The position numbers and the translations under genes are program-made. Below are positions 1 through 10,796 of a DNA stretch of 64,000 bases, one piece after another. Below the pieces are notes generated by a model. That model made no database searches. It was not told the DNA's origin and worked only from the letters and a program-made list of their open reading frames with translations. Source of the DNA: Pseudomonas baetica (GTDB taxonomy: Bacteria; Pseudomonadota; Gammaproteobacteria; Pseudomonadales; Pseudomonadaceae). Positions within the stretch are counted from its first letter, which is position 1, and every line of letters begins with the position of its first letter. The stretch is from NCBI RefSeq assembly GCF_002813455.1, contig NZ_PHHE01000001.1, positions 2,046,001 to 2,110,000 of the forward strand, written 5' to 3'.

Positions 1-3000
1 GGTCGGCGGCAGAATCAGGCGGTCCAGTGCCAGGCCTGAATCTTCATTGTCGATGACGATGGTTCGGTAGTGCCCCCAAGCCTTCTCGCTCAGACGGTAA
101 GTATCGTGACCACCGCCACCATGGAGCACCAGCGTAGCGATCCCGGTGAGCAGCGGTGGTGCCAGTTCGTCTGTGCCGCTTGCCCCCCCCGTGCCCTGAA
201 GCAACAGGGAGGAATCGGTACGGTCGACCCCGGTGAAGTGATTCCAGGCCTGCGCGCCCTCGCTGTTGACCCGATAAAGAACCTGGGCTGTCGAACTGTA
301 CACATAGGCCGCCTGCTCGCCTTCGCCTACCCCGACAAAATCAAGGTTGTCCGTGGCAGCGATGCCTTTGCCGGAGAACATCTGGCCACTGTCGATATCG
401 AACCAGCCTCGACTTGCTTTGCCCTGCAAGGTCAGCACACCCTTCGCCCGCCACTGCCCGGCCAACTCGGCAAGGGCTTTTGGCAAGCGCGTCAGGTTGT
501 CCTGCTGCCATTTTTCATCGACTGCCACCAGCTGTAAGTTGCCCTTGTTGGTGCGCAACAAAATCTCGCCGCTGTGCGTTGTCAGACGCAATCCACTCTC
601 GACTTGCAGCACTGACTTGAGTTGCATCGTCGGTGTCAGTTCGCTCACGACAGGAATTTTCGCCGCTGCATCCAGCACTGCATCGTTGCCGAATGCCGTG
701 GCCAACGCATCCGCAGCCATGGAGGGCTGGAGATAAAGTTTGCCGCTGCCGGATTCGAACAGCCGTGCCGTGACCCCATCGTCTTCAAAGCCGACAAATT
801 GCAATGGCTTGCCCTGCAATGACGACGCAGCAACCACCACACGACCACTGTGGTACCACACCGACAGCGCGCCTTGGCCGTCGCGATCCTTGACCCCGAA
901 CACGGCCAGGGTGGCGTCAGTGCCGGTGACCTTGGGCAAGTCCAGCCACCACGTCGGACGCCCTTTTAGCCAATGCTCATTGACGGCCTCGTAGCTCAGC
1001 GAGCCCTGCGCATCAAGCCGGGCCACACGCCCGTCCACAGTGACCACAAGCAGTTGGCCCTCCAGCGCCAACACGTTCGCCAGCTCCGGGATATCCATGC
1101 GCAAGGCCGTTGGATGAGTGGCATCGAGAATCGCCTGGCCTGCTCCGTTCTGGCGGAACAGGACCTTTTGCGACTTGCTGTAGAAGAAAAACACTTCCTG
1201 CCCGCCGGGCTGGGGAATACTGCCCGCCAATACCAGATCGGCCGGAATTGTCCAGGCACTGCGGGTGCTCTCGTGCGCTTCAAAACGCAGAACATGATCA
1301 GCCGGCGGTGCCAGATTCGGCTTGATCAGCGTGCCATCGGCGGTGCGTATCCAATAACGATGCGCCACGCCCGCCGCATCGGTTCCATACACCGTGACCA
1401 AGGCGGCGGGAACCGGATGAATCAGCCGCCCACCGACCTTGTAAACCGGAGTTTCGCGCTGCGTGCTGAAGCTTTCGTAGCCTTGCAGCAAGTTCACGAA
1501 TGCATCGCCATGCTGACGGGTACGCGCCAACAGTTTGAGCAGAGCATCGTCGCCGACAGCGCTGACCAGTTCCATACGATCACCAACGAGGCGGTAACCG
1601 AGTTCGCCCTCGCCGTCTTTCATCTGATACCGACGCGCCAGATAGACCTCTCCGCCCTCCGCCCACAATCGACTGATCTTGCCCACGCTGTCGTTGAACC
1701 ATGGCGTGTACTGCGCGTCGACCTTGCCACTGGCGATATCGACGCGCCATGCCGCTGCGCTCTCGTCATCGTGGAAGTAGGCGTAGTCACCTATCACCGC
1801 GCCGAGCTGAGCCTTCCCGGCCTTCACTTCGGAGGTGTCGGTGAACATCATGCGGTCCTTGGCTACGTCGTAGTAAGCGCGTCCAAGATTGCGCCCGTTG
1901 TGCTGGTAGTTATCGACTACCACGTACTGCCCATGTAACTGATGCGCGCTGGCCAGATCCTTCAGATGTTTTTCTATTCCCTGGCCGGGAGCTTGCCACT
2001 TGCTCGCATCCTCGGACACCACGCGAGCACTCAGGTCGGTGAAATCGACTTCGCGCACTTCGCCCTTGCCATTGGCCAGCAGTACCCGTCCATTCGTGGC
2101 CGGATCCAGTAGAACACTGACCCCACCGATCACCACCCGATCCCGCAGGACCTGGATGTTGCCTCCAGCGAGCCGGCTAGTGTCGATGATCCAGCGCGAA
2201 GGCTTGTTGCCCACCAGGCTGTATGGAACACCGCCACCCACCGTGCCATCGAGTGAATGGATCTCAACCTCGGTATTCGCAGCGAAAGCCGGAACCTCGC
2301 TTGAGAGTTTCAACCAAGCGCCTTCCTTAAGGCTGACCAGATACTCGCCGCCCGCCCCCTTGATCTCGTAGCTCATGAAACCGTGAAGCTCTTTGGGCAA
2401 CTCGGGCACGATCAATTGCCGGTTACGCTGATCGAGCTTCACCTCGACTGAAGTCGCTACATATTCTTGAGCGATTTTGCGGATCGTCCGCTCGGCAGGA
2501 AAAATGTAGAAGTCATAGTCGAAACGTTTGTCTTCCTCAAGGCGTCGGATCACATCGAAACCGGCATCGTGGCGAGTGGTCGCGCCAGGCAACTGCTCAT
2601 ATTCATAGCTGATATATGACTTGGGCGTGCCCGGCAATATCACCACGTTGCTCTCGCCGTGGTCGAGTGTGTAGGTTGCATCCCGGTAGCCGATTCCGCT
2701 GCGTATTTCGATAGCCTGATTGCGGTCTTTGACCATTACCGGAAAATCACCGGCCCAAAAGAAATAGTTGATTTTGCCAGAGCCGGTCGAGCCGGAATGG
2801 GTGCGGTAGATGTACTGACTGTCGAAGCTGATCTTATTGAGTTGCAGGTCGAGAGTCTTGACCACCGCCCCGGGCAGTGGCACCAACATTTTGTGCGCTT
2901 GATCATAGCGGTAGCCATGGCCCTTGTAGGCATCGTCGACCGTATCGAAGTAGCGCCCCACCGCCTTGGCATCCTCGGCGACCACCCCAAAGGCCTGAGC

Positions 3001-6000
3001 CAATCCGGTAAAGCCAACAGCGAGCCCGCCGGCAATCACTCCGACACCGCCCAGCAAGGCTCCTGCCGAAGTCGCGCCCAACATGCCCGCACCGATACCT
3101 GCGGCCCCGGTGATGAAGCTTGCCGAATCAAAGGCCAATTGAGTGCCGAACACTGCCTTCTGAGTTTCATTTTCAGCATGGGCCAGTTCATAGGCGTCGA
3201 GGATCACCATACCGCCGCCGAAGATTACGCCAGCCCCTTCATTGACGGTGTGGCCCAGGGTGGACACGAAGTCTTTGACAGTGGCCTCGCCGGCGATAAC
3301 TTCGCCACGCAGCGCGGTGCGTACCAGCTCGGTGACCTTACCCACGTCCTGCAAAACCCCATGGCCCATCTGGACCATATTGAGGTAGCCATGGATCTTC
3401 AGTGCAGTTGCCAGATCAGTCGAGTCGACACCACGGGCGCTGGCGTCACGCTGCTTGTCGGCAAACCACTGAATCAGTGTCTGCAGGGCAAACCCGGCGT
3501 TAAGGCCATCAATCGAACCGGCCTCACCCACGCTGCCCCGAGGCCGCATCTGCCCGCGTTCGAGGGTGAAATGCCTGCCCAGCGTAGCGGTGTGTTCATC
3601 GATAAAGCGACGAAATTCGGTAAAGTTCGAATCCCGGGTGTTCAGCCAGCGACTCTGCTCCGGCTGATCACGGTTGATGAATTGCACCCGATAATTACCT
3701 GCACCCTGGTCCTCGGTTGTGGCGATGATCGGCATCCAGCGCGGGTCAAGGCCATTTTCCGTCGCAAGCCGCGTGCTGGACTCGGCGAATCTGGCGCCCC
3801 ATTGCTCAACATCAAGTGTCACCAGGCTGCCGCGCAACTGCATATCTTCGGCAATCCGCGACTGGGCGCTGACGGTTTCCTGCACTTGCCGACGCTGACC
3901 GATCACTGTCGCCAGTTCGCCTGGACGGCTCAGATCGGCCACTTCCAAACCATTACCTACCTGGACTTTGGCCATCTTGTCGGCATCGATCTGAACCAGA
4001 TTGAATTCCGGAGACTGCTTGCTACCGAAAGCGCCGTAAAAATCTGCCAGCCCTCTGCCTACCAGATGCTGCTCCATTGCCTTGAGAAAGCTGGCTGTAT
4101 TGTCATAGGCAAAGATCCCGACATTTGGATCATAAAAATAGTAGCGACGGCCCTTAGCCATAGCCGTGCTTGCTACCAGCATTGAGTGATTGCGGGTATT
4201 GAGGGCAAATGTCGAGGTACCAGTCGCCCCTTTGAGCCGCCCGACCACATCGGCCAAATTCAGTTTGCCTACCGCTGTAGACGCCTGCACCGCATCACCA
4301 TTGGAATGCAGCCTGACCAGACTCTTCTTGAGCAACGTCGAACTTCCTGCTTGCGGCTCCGCGGCCGCCAGGAAAAGTTTTTGCACCAGACTGTTGATGC
4401 CCTTAGAGCCGGCGTCGGCCAGTGCCACCGCCATCGCCCTGACCAATGGATAGCAGCGGCCACCGAATCGATCACCGACCAGCGACAGATAGAAATCCTG
4501 CGGGGCCAGTTGACTGAACGTACTTCCGGCGCGCTTGAAGCCCTCGCTCAGCAAGGCTGTACGTTTCAGTACCTTTTCAATGTTTTCGGCCTGGCTGATT
4601 TCTTCGATACGAGCGCTCAAGGCTCCCCGTTGTTGCGCGGTGAGTTGCCCATCGATGAACAGCTGCTTCATGTCCAGCGCCGACATTTCCTGGGTCACGC
4701 CAGGAATACTGATGTCGCGAAAAGCGCGTAATCCCTGCATGAACTCAGCGCCCAGTGCGCCTCGCTGGTACGCCTCGAAGTTTGCGTAGCGCTCGCCCAG
4801 GCTGCTGGTTGCATCCTGGTCTCCACCCCGCAGGTCGGTATCGTCAAAACGGAGGACGCCAGGCATTCCCTCCTTGGCCTTGATCTGCGTCCATAGCCAG
4901 CTTCGGTCGACAGAACCGCTCTCACGCAAGACCGTGTCGAACTGCGCCTTGTAATATTCATGGGTAAGGAGGTTCTGCTTGATCTGTTGGTCGATCAATT
5001 GTGGCCGCGACGCGGTACTCCGCTGTTTATAAAGCTCGTCGCGCTGAGCCTTCAATTGGTCGATCTCAAGCAAATACTTACGATCAACCTCACGACGCAA
5101 GGCAGTCCATGCGGCAATTGCCGGATGGTCGTAAGAGAACGCTCCGCCGCTGTATACACCGTCCGTGACGCCTTCGGCAGACACAGCGAACTGGCCGGCC
5201 AGTTTCTTCAGTCGTTGGTGTACCTGTTCGCGATAGTCAGTGAATTCGGCCAGTTTGCGCGGTCCGATCTGGCTATCGGCGTGCTGGATCGACAGCGGTT
5301 CGTCCATGACCCGCAGTGTTGGCGAGAGGGTCCTGTCAGCGCCGCGATATTCTTGGCGCTGGACCGCCAACTGCCATTGACCATCGACGAACTGCAGGTA
5401 CGCCGCGGCGATCCCTTCCGCCGTAGCGCCGATCCGGTAGTCGTTCCAGTCCACCGACATCACCACATTGTCGTAGAGCACGGAACTGTTGACCCGGCCA
5501 TCGTGGTAAACACGGAAAGTATTGGCATCCAGGCTGGTCACCACCAGCGAGCAGCCTGACAACGTACCAGTGAACAGAAAGCTCCCGGCTGCGGCCTGTT
5601 TGGGGATATCGATGTAGGCCGGCGACGCGTTGCCCTGATTGGGGCCGTTGTAACCGAGGAAGTAAGCCGGCACGGTGTCAGAGCCACTGGTCGCGGTGTA
5701 TTCGACCTCGTACACACCGGCGTTCATCTTGATCAACTTGGCAAAAGCCTGGTCCGGCAACCGTCCTGAGCTGACCAGCGTCTCGACACTCAGGGCATGG
5801 GTCTTGGCAAAGAGCGCGGGGTTGGCGGCGAACTGACGGATATCGATGCTGCCTGCACGACCGCCCAAATCGCCGCGCGTACTCGCCGATCCGGCATTGA
5901 TTTGCCCATTGATATCGAAAGCCTGGCGGACCAGATCAGCGGCATCCACGCTGACCGGATCAACCTTGCTACCAGGGTTTTTGAACATCCGGGCAAGCAG

Positions 6001-8571
6001 GTCCTGCAAGGTTTTAAAGGTACTTGCATCTTCAAGAACGCTACGCAATTGCGCCTGATCCAGTTCGTCATTGTCCCCGGGGAACAGCAGCGTCAGGACA
6101 TAATTCTGCGCTGCCCCCAACTGTTCCAATGCAACCCGACCCAGGCGCAGGTCGTCGAGCAGGGCCCCTACGTCGATACCATCGCGCCCCAGCAGTGCCC
6201 GTGACGGCAGCGCCTCGAAAACCTCGGTCACACCCTGGTCCGGGCTCCATTCCAGCACGACCTTGTGCCTAGGGTCTTTGTGCCACAACTTGCCGTCGGC
6301 ATCCCTGGTGGTCTTGATTCCTTTCGCCTGGACAACGACGTTGGCACTGCGGGCCGATATTTCGAGACCCGGGATTTGCAAGGCTTCCACCAGCTTGTGC
6401 CCAAAACCACCGAGCAGGTCGGCGTCTTCGACCGCGCAGCCGACAAGGCTGATCCGCGCCGGCTCCGAACTGATGCTGTACTCGTCGTAAAGACTTTGCT
6501 GAAAACGGCGAATGTGCTGTGACCACTGGGCAGCATCCAGATCACCGAGCGTGCGCGCGCCGACCGGACCCTCACCGTGTCCGACAATCTGCCAGCGCAC
6601 TCTGTCGATTGCGTCAAGCTTCTGGAAGATCGCTGGATCACCGTAGACCAGCCGCATGTTGCCATCGGCATCAAGTTGTATCACCAAAGAGCTGTCAGGG
6701 TGCTTGCCCGCCAGATCGGCAGCCGCCTGCGCCACTGTGCCCTCATTCTGGGTCTGAACAATAATCTGCGCCGCGTACTGACTATCGCTGCCGTCCGGGT
6801 TGCCTTGAACCACAGGCGTAGCCCAGCGGTCGACGTACCGGCTTGACACCACAGGCGTCGAACTCGCGGGGGCATCACGCCTTACCGCCAGCAACGCTTC
6901 GCTCGTGGGCGTGCTCCATGAGCCGTCATTCTGGGCGTTGGAGATGACCGTGGGCGTATCACCGATGTTTTTGCTGGCCGTCACCTGATCGCCCTGGATC
7001 GTGATTTGCGCGGGCATGGTCTCCGACTTGAAGCTCATGAACAGGACAATTTGCAGATTCGCCAATTGTTTTTGCTGGGCAAACGCCTGTGCCAGCGTAC
7101 TGGCGGGACTGAATGTGATCTCGGTCTGCGCGCCTGTCTGAAACTTGAATGTGGCTTTGCCAGCGGCGGCATCGCTGACCACCTCAATATCGGACCACAT
7201 GCTGCGCAACATGTCGAAAGCCGGTTTGCTTGCAATCTGATTCGAGTACTGGTCTATAACGTCGCCCTTAAAAGGCAAATAAGCGACGAACTCGCCGTTT
7301 TTGTCCGCCTGGATCGGGAATGAGTCAGACTGCCGGTGGCCTTGCCATGCATCGAGTAGCGACAGAATGCGCAGGTAGGACTCTTCCCGTGTCTTGCCAA
7401 AAACCGCTGCATGGGCAGTCAGTTGTTCACGGGTCCAGATTTGCGACTCACCCAAGCGGTTAGCCTTGGCCGCTGTCACTCGGCTACCCGCATCCATGCG
7501 ATCCATGGCATCGATTTCCAGCAGCTTGTTCCCCGTTTGCTTGAGCAGCAGGAGCAATACCTTGTTACGTGCGGATTTCGGATTAAAGTCGATGTAACCT
7601 TTCACTTCGCGATGCAAACTGATCAGGTCAGCCATGGGTTCGCCTTGAACCCATCGCTTGTGCATGCCGGCGAGCACCTCCAGATACACCGGTTCTACCA
7701 GACTCCTGGAGTTGACCAGTAGCTCGGTATCCTGTTCGGTCAGCAGCGATCCGACATCCTTGAGCTGTTTGCCCCGATAACTATCCGCCGGCTCATGCAG
7801 AACCCGGATGTCGCCGATCAGCCCCCACTTCTGCAAGGCACGCAACATCGGGAGATCGGCGTTCCAGAAAGTGCCGTCGAACTTGCCCCCGGCATCAGGC
7901 GCCACATAAACGGTGCCGTAAGCATTAGCAGCGAGGGTCGCACTCACCGAGCGCAAATAACCCTCCATGTCCCGATGACCTTGACTCGTGGCTTTCTTGA
8001 TCGCGTCGTTTGTAGCAGACGCTGGGGCATTGACAGCCTGGGTCAGGCTCTCTGCTATTTTCTGCACGAAACCAATAGCCGCGATATCGTTCGGCGTCGC
8101 TACCAGCGGCTTGCCTTCCGCCGCCATCCGCTCATTCAACGCAGCCTGATACTGCGCATTTACCGCGCCACCGGACGCCAGCAGCAGGTCAGTATTCATT
8201 CCTGATTCAAAGGGAAAATCCAGTGATCCAAGATAGGTCATCAATTCCGTGAGCTTGCGGAAATTCTGTCGAATAATACCGTCGACCGCGAGGTTCGCGA
8301 TTCGCGCGATCTGGCTTTGAGTCAACGTGGTACCGGCGGGTAGCGGCATCGCGCTGACACGTTCGACAAGGACCTTTTCCAACCCGCCGAGATTCAATGC
8401 GTCGAGTTCACTTCTGGTGAGCCGCCCGGCATTCGCTGCTGGAGTCACAGCGCTTTCGAGCAGCTGCTTGCTCAGCAGATCATGCACCTCGCCAATCACC
8501 TCAAAGAGTTCACTGAGCCCTCCGACGCCTGATGCCTGGTCGGCTTTAATACCTTCTTGATTGAACTTCAT
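1..8571 (-). CDS. Giant MARTX/Mcf-like pore-forming toxin with C80 protease domain (3' end outside window)
   Basis: The frame opens at an ATG (8571) and runs without a stop to the window edge, giving at least 2857 residues. A C80 (MARTX-type) autoprocessing protease is visible: VGHGEG holds His665 and LVGCAV holds Cys712, a spacing close to that of the V. cholerae MARTX protease. A second block has Cys1373 (GGRCYP), His1462 (NHSML) and Asp1481 (YDPN), arranged like YopT/C58 proteases. Residues about 1775-1860 form Gly/Ala-rich hydrophobic stretches typical of the TcdA/TcdB pore domain. Near residue 2813 an RTX-like GGGGHDTY motif appears. Expected role: a secreted protein that enters host cells, forms a pore and is self-cleaved inside. 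The N-terminal 600 residues are not recognised. It is the last visible gene of a type I secretion operon, 81 bp after the second ATPase. The toxin assignment rests on the domains; target and cargo are unknown. Confidence 0.85.
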   Translation of the reverse strand, partial: MKFNQEGIKADQASGVGGLSELFEVIGEVHDLLSKQLLESAVTPAANAGRLTRSELDALNLGGLEKVLVERVSAMPLPAGTTLTQSQIARIANLAVDGIIRQNFRKLTELMTYLGSLDFPFESGMNTDLLLASGGAVNAQYQAALNERMAAEGKPLVATPNDIAAIGFVQKIAESLTQAVNAPASATNDAIKKATSQGHRDMEGYLRSVSATLAANAYGTVYVAPDAGGKFDGTFWNADLPMLRALQKWGLIGDIRVLHEPADSYRGKQLKDVGSLLTEQDTELLVNSRSLVEPVYLEVLAGMHKRWVQGEPMADLISLHREVKGYIDFNPKSARNKVLLLLLKQTGNKLLEIDAMDRMDAGSRVTAAKANRLGESQIWTREQLTAHAAVFGKTREESYLRILSLLDAWQGHRQSDSFPIQADKNGEFVAYLPFKGDVIDQYSNQIASKPAFDMLRSMWSDIEVVSDAAAGKATFKFQTGAQTEITFSPASTLAQAFAQQKQLANLQIVLFMSFKSETMPAQITIQGDQVTASKNIGDTPTVISNAQNDGSWSTPTSEALLAVRRDAPASSTPVVSSRYVDRWATPVVQGNPDGSDSQYAAQIIVQTQNEGTVAQAAADLAGKHPDSSLVIQLDADGNMRLVYGDPAIFQKLDAIDRVRWQIVGHGEGPVGARTLGDLDAAQWSQHIRRFQQSLYDEYSISSEPARISLVGCAVEDADLLGGFGHKLVEALQIPGLEISARSANVVVQAKGIKTTRDADGKLWHKDPRHKVVLEWSPDQGVTEVFEALPSRALLGRDGIDVGALLDDLRLGRVALEQLGAAQNYVLTLLFPGDNDELDQAQLRSVLEDASTFKTLQDLLARMFKNPGSKVDPVSVDAADLVRQAFDINGQINAGSASTRGDLGGRAGSIDIRQFAANPALFAKTHALSVETLVSSGRLPDQAFAKLIKMNAGVYEVEYTATSGSDTVPAYFLGYNGPNQGNASPAYIDIPKQAAAGSFLFTGTLSGCSLVVTSLDANTFRVYHDGRVNSSVLYDNVVMSVDWNDYRIGATAEGIAAAYLQFVDGQWQLAVQRQEYRGADRTLSPTLRVMDEPLSIQHADSQIGPRKLAEFTDYREQVHQRLKKLAGQFAVSAEGVTDGVYSGGAFSYDHPAIAAWTALRREVDRKYLLEIDQLKAQRDELYKQRSTASRPQLIDQQIKQNLLTHEYYKAQFDTVLRESGSVDRSWLWTQIKAKEGMPGVLRFDDTDLRGGDQDATSSLGERYANFEAYQRGALGAEFMQGLRAFRDISIPGVTQEMSALDMKQLFIDGQLTAQQRGALSARIEEISQAENIEKVLKRTALLSEGFKRAGSTFSQLAPQDFYLSLVGDRFGGRCYPLVRAMAVALADAGSKGINSLVQKLFLAAAEPQAGSSTLLKKSLVRLHSNGDAVQASTAVGKLNLADVVGRLKGATGTSTFALNTRNHSMLVASTAMAKGRRYYFYDPNVGIFAYDNTASFLKAMEQHLVGRGLADFYGAFGSKQSPEFNLVQIDADKMAKVQVGNGLEVADLSRPGELATVIGQRRQVQETVSAQSRIAEDMQLRGSLVTLDVEQWGARFAESSTRLATENGLDPRWMPIIATTEDQGAGNYRVQFINRDQPEQSRWLNTRDSNFTEFRRFIDEHTATLGRHFTLERGQMRPRGSVGEAGSIDGLNAGFALQTLIQWFADKQRDASARGVDSTDLATALKIHGYLNMVQMGHGVLQDVGKVTELVRTALRGEVIAGEATVKDFVSTLGHTVNEGAGVIFGGGMVILDAYELAHAENETQKAVFGTQLAFDSASFITGAAGIGAGMLGATSAGALLGGVGVIAGGLAVGFTGLAQAFGVVAEDAKAVGRYFDTVDDAYKGHGYRYDQAHKMLVPLPGAVVKTLDLQLNKISFDSQYIYRTHSGSTGSGKINYFFWAGDFPVMVKDRNQAIEIRSGIGYRDATYTLDHGESNVVILPGTPKSYISYEYEQLPGATTRHDAGFDVIRRLEEDKRFDYDFYIFPAERTIRKIAQEYVATSVEVKLDQRNRQLIVPELPKELHGFMSYEIKGAGGEYLVSLKEGAWLKLSSEVPAFAANTEVEIHSLDGTVGGGVPYSLVGNKPSRWIIDTSRLAGGNIQVLRDRVVIGGVSVLLDPATNGRVLLANGKGEVREVDFTDLSARVVSEDASKWQAPGQGIEKHLKDLASAHQLHGQYVVVDNYQHNGRNLGRAYYDVAKDRMMFTDTSEVKAGKAQLGAVIGDYAYFHDDESAAAWRVDIASGKVDAQYTPWFNDSVGKISRLWAEGGEVYLARRYQMKDGEGELGYRLVGDRMELVSAVGDDALLKLLARTRQHGDAFVNLLQGYESFSTQRETPVYKVGGRLIHPVPAALVTVYGTDAAGVAHRYWIRTADGTLIKPNLAPPADHVLRFEAHESTRSAWTIPADLVLAGSIPQPGGQEVFFFYSKSQKVLFRQNGAGQAILDATHPTALRMDIPELANVLALEGQLLVVTVDGRVARLDAQGSLSYEAVNEHWLKGRPTWWLDLPKVTGTDATLAVFGVKDRDGQGALSVWYHSGRVVVAASSLQGKPLQFVGFEDDGVTARLFESGSGKLYLQPSMAADALATAFGNDAVLDAAAKIPVVSELTPTMQLKSVLQVESGLRLTTHSGEILLRTNKGNLQLVAVDEKWQQDNLTRLPKALAELAGQWRAKGVLTLQGKASRGWFDIDSGQMFSGKGIAATDNLDFVGVGEGEQAAYVYSSTAQVLYRVNSEGAQAWNHFTGVDRTDSSLLLQGTGGASGTDELAPPLLTGIATLVLHGGGGHDTYRLSEKAWGHYRTIVIDNEDSGLALDRLILPPT

Positions 8572-8652
8572 AGTATTCACCCCGTTACCTTCTCTTCGTC
8601 CGAATAAAAATAAATGGCGCGTTCAACCGCCCTTGCGCCGACAGTCTTTTCG

Positions 8653-10794
8653 TCAATCCTTCATCTGCAATGCCCACTGCCGGGCATACACCCCGTCCAG
8701 GACGAGCAACTGTTCATGACTGCCCTGCTCCACCACCTGGCCTTTGTCGATCACCAGAATTCGCGAGGCGTGGCGCAAGGTATTGAGGCGATGGGCAACG
8801 CTGATCACCGTGCGGCCCTGGGCGATGCGGTGCAGGTTGGCCATGACCGCGGCTTCGGACTCGTAGTCCAAAGCGCTGGTGGCTTCGTCGAGCAACAGAA
8901 TGGCCGGCTGGGTCAGCAGGGCTCGGGCCAGAGCGATGCGCTGGCGCTGACCACCGGAAAGCTGGCCGCCGCGCTCGCCGACCTGGGTGTCGTAGCCCTG
9001 GCCCAGGGCCTGGATAAACTCATCAGCACCGGCCAGAGCCGCCGCTTCGTATACCTCGGCATCCGTGGCTTGTGGCCGACAGAGCCGGATGTTTTCGGCG
9101 ATGCTGCCGGCGAACAGCACGCTTTCCTGCAGCACCACGCTCATGTTGCGACGTAGCGCCACAGGGTCGGCGATGGCCAGGTCGATGCCATCCACCAGCA
9201 CGCGGCCGTGCTGTGGCACATAGAGGCGTTGCAACAAACGGGTCAGGGTCGATTTGCCGGAACCCGAGGGGCCGGTGATGCCGACAAATTCCCCGGGCTG
9301 GATGTCCAGGTTGAGATTGCGCAGAATTTCCTGGCCGTCCTCGTCATAGCGAAAGCGCACGCCTTGAAAGCTCATGCTGCCCGCCAATGCCGGTACCGAG
9401 GCCAGACCACCGCTGCCGCTTTCGCACTCGGTTTCAAGGATGTCGCCCAAGCGCCGCAGCGAAATCAGGGTGTGCTGGAAGTCCTGCCAGACCTGGGCCA
9501 GACGAAGGATCGGTTCCACCACATGACCGGCGAGCATATTGAACGCCACCAGTTGGCCCGGGGTTATCTGCCCGTCCATCACCAGGGTCACGCCCCACCA
9601 CAGCAAGATTGCCGAAGTGAGTTTCTGGATCAGGCCAATGCCCTGCCCCGCCCAGATACCGACCAGACGGGTCGAAAACGCAGCCCGCACATAGGCGGCC
9701 AACTGGCGTTGCCACTGATGTTGGAACAGCCCTTCGGTGGCGCCGGTCTTGATGGTCTCGATGCCCGTCACGGCCTCGGTCAGAAAAGCCGTGTTATCCG
9801 CACCCAGCTCGTATTCGCGCAGCGCCCGACTGCGCAGCAGCGGCCCCACGCACAACCAGAACAGTAAATACAACGCCAGGGAGCCGATGACCACCCAGGT
9901 CAGCGTCGGCGCGTAGCTGTACATCACGCCGATAAACAACCCGCAGAACGCCAGGTCCAGTACCAGAGTCAGCGCCGAGCCGGTGAGGAACTGACGAATC
10001 TGCTGCATCTCACCGACGCGAGCGATGATCTCGCCCGTCTGGCGTTGCTGAAAATAGCCAAGCGGCAACTGCACCAAGTGCTGATACAGGCGTGAGGACA
10101 GTTCGGCATTGACCTTGCTGGCCAGATTGGAAAACAACCACGAACGTATGAAGCCATAGAGCGGCTCGAATATCGCCAACGCCAGCAGGGCAATACCCAG
10201 CACCTGCAAACTGGACAGACCGCGACTGACCAGGACGCGGTCGATGATGTTCTCGAACAGCATCGGCGTGACCAGCGCGACCAATTGCAACATCAACGAG
10301 ACAAGCAACACGCTGCGAAACTGACGCAGGTGCTTGATGATCGATGGCAGGAACCAGGCAATGCCGAATGCCGGAGGCTTCAGGCCCGTGTGGCGCTCGG
10401 CCAAAAGCAGAGTCTGGCCGTGCCAGAGAGACGTCAGCATTTTGCGCGGTAGCGTCTGGCAACGATCTTCCAGTGGCCAGTAAATATCGACCTGGTCCGC
10501 TTCGACGCTGTTGAGCACTGCCCAGCCGTGAACAGTTTCCAGCAGCGCCGGTAGCGGTAGATGTTCCAGACGCTGGACCGCGCTGTGCACGGTACGCGCC
10601 CGCAGGCCGACCCAACCGGCGCAGCGGCACAGATCAAGGCGATCGGCCGTACCTTCAACACGTCCCAAGCGATGACTCAACTGCGCCACGCTGATATTCA
10701 GATCAAAGTGCCGCGCGGCCCAGGACAGGGCCTGCAAGCCGGTATCGAGAAATAGCGGAGCCTGGTCGGGCGTCACTATAAAGGCATCAGTCAT
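8653..10794 (-). CDS. Type I secretion ABC transporter, RtxE/HlyB-like, second ATPase
   Basis: 713-residue inner-membrane export ATPase. Order: N-terminal C39-like domain (about 1-130), six-helix ABC transmembrane domain (about 155-440), nucleotide-binding domain with Walker A GPSGSGKST, signature LSGGQ, Walker B ILLLDEATSALD and an H-loop (SVAHR). The C39-like domain lacks the catalytic Cys, so it should dock substrate rather than cleave a leader, as in HlyB. Start chosen at ATG 10794, preceded by GGGAG at 8 nt; it lies 2 bp beyond the stop of the HlyD gene. With the other ATPase it probably forms the heterodimeric pair known from MARTX (RtxB/RtxE) secretion systems. The toxin is the obvious substrate. 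Confidence 0.88.
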   Translation of the reverse strand: MTDAFIVTPDQAPLFLDTGLQALSWAARHFDLNISVAQLSHRLGRVEGTADRLDLCRCAGWVGLRARTVHSAVQRLEHLPLPALLETVHGWAVLNSVEADQVDIYWPLEDRCQTLPRKMLTSLWHGQTLLLAERHTGLKPPAFGIAWFLPSIIKHLRQFRSVLLVSLMLQLVALVTPMLFENIIDRVLVSRGLSSLQVLGIALLALAIFEPLYGFIRSWLFSNLASKVNAELSSRLYQHLVQLPLGYFQQRQTGEIIARVGEMQQIRQFLTGSALTLVLDLAFCGLFIGVMYSYAPTLTWVVIGSLALYLLFWLCVGPLLRSRALREYELGADNTAFLTEAVTGIETIKTGATEGLFQHQWQRQLAAYVRAAFSTRLVGIWAGQGIGLIQKLTSAILLWWGVTLVMDGQITPGQLVAFNMLAGHVVEPILRLAQVWQDFQHTLISLRRLGDILETECESGSGGLASVPALAGSMSFQGVRFRYDEDGQEILRNLNLDIQPGEFVGITGPSGSGKSTLTRLLQRLYVPQHGRVLVDGIDLAIADPVALRRNMSVVLQESVLFAGSIAENIRLCRPQATDAEVYEAAALAGADEFIQALGQGYDTQVGERGGQLSGGQRQRIALARALLTQPAILLLDEATSALDYESEAAVMANLHRIAQGRTVISVAHRLNTLRHASRILVIDKGQVVEQGSHEQLLVLDGVYARQWALQMKD

Positions 10795-10796
10795 GC

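Noticed and set aside
973..5559. Long plus-strand ORFs (for example 973-1938, 2659-4185, 4186-4731, 4960-5559)
   Set aside because: They lie opposite the toxin gene, whose minus-strand frame is continuous with recognisable domains; the opposite ORFs have no family features and come from high-GC codon use.
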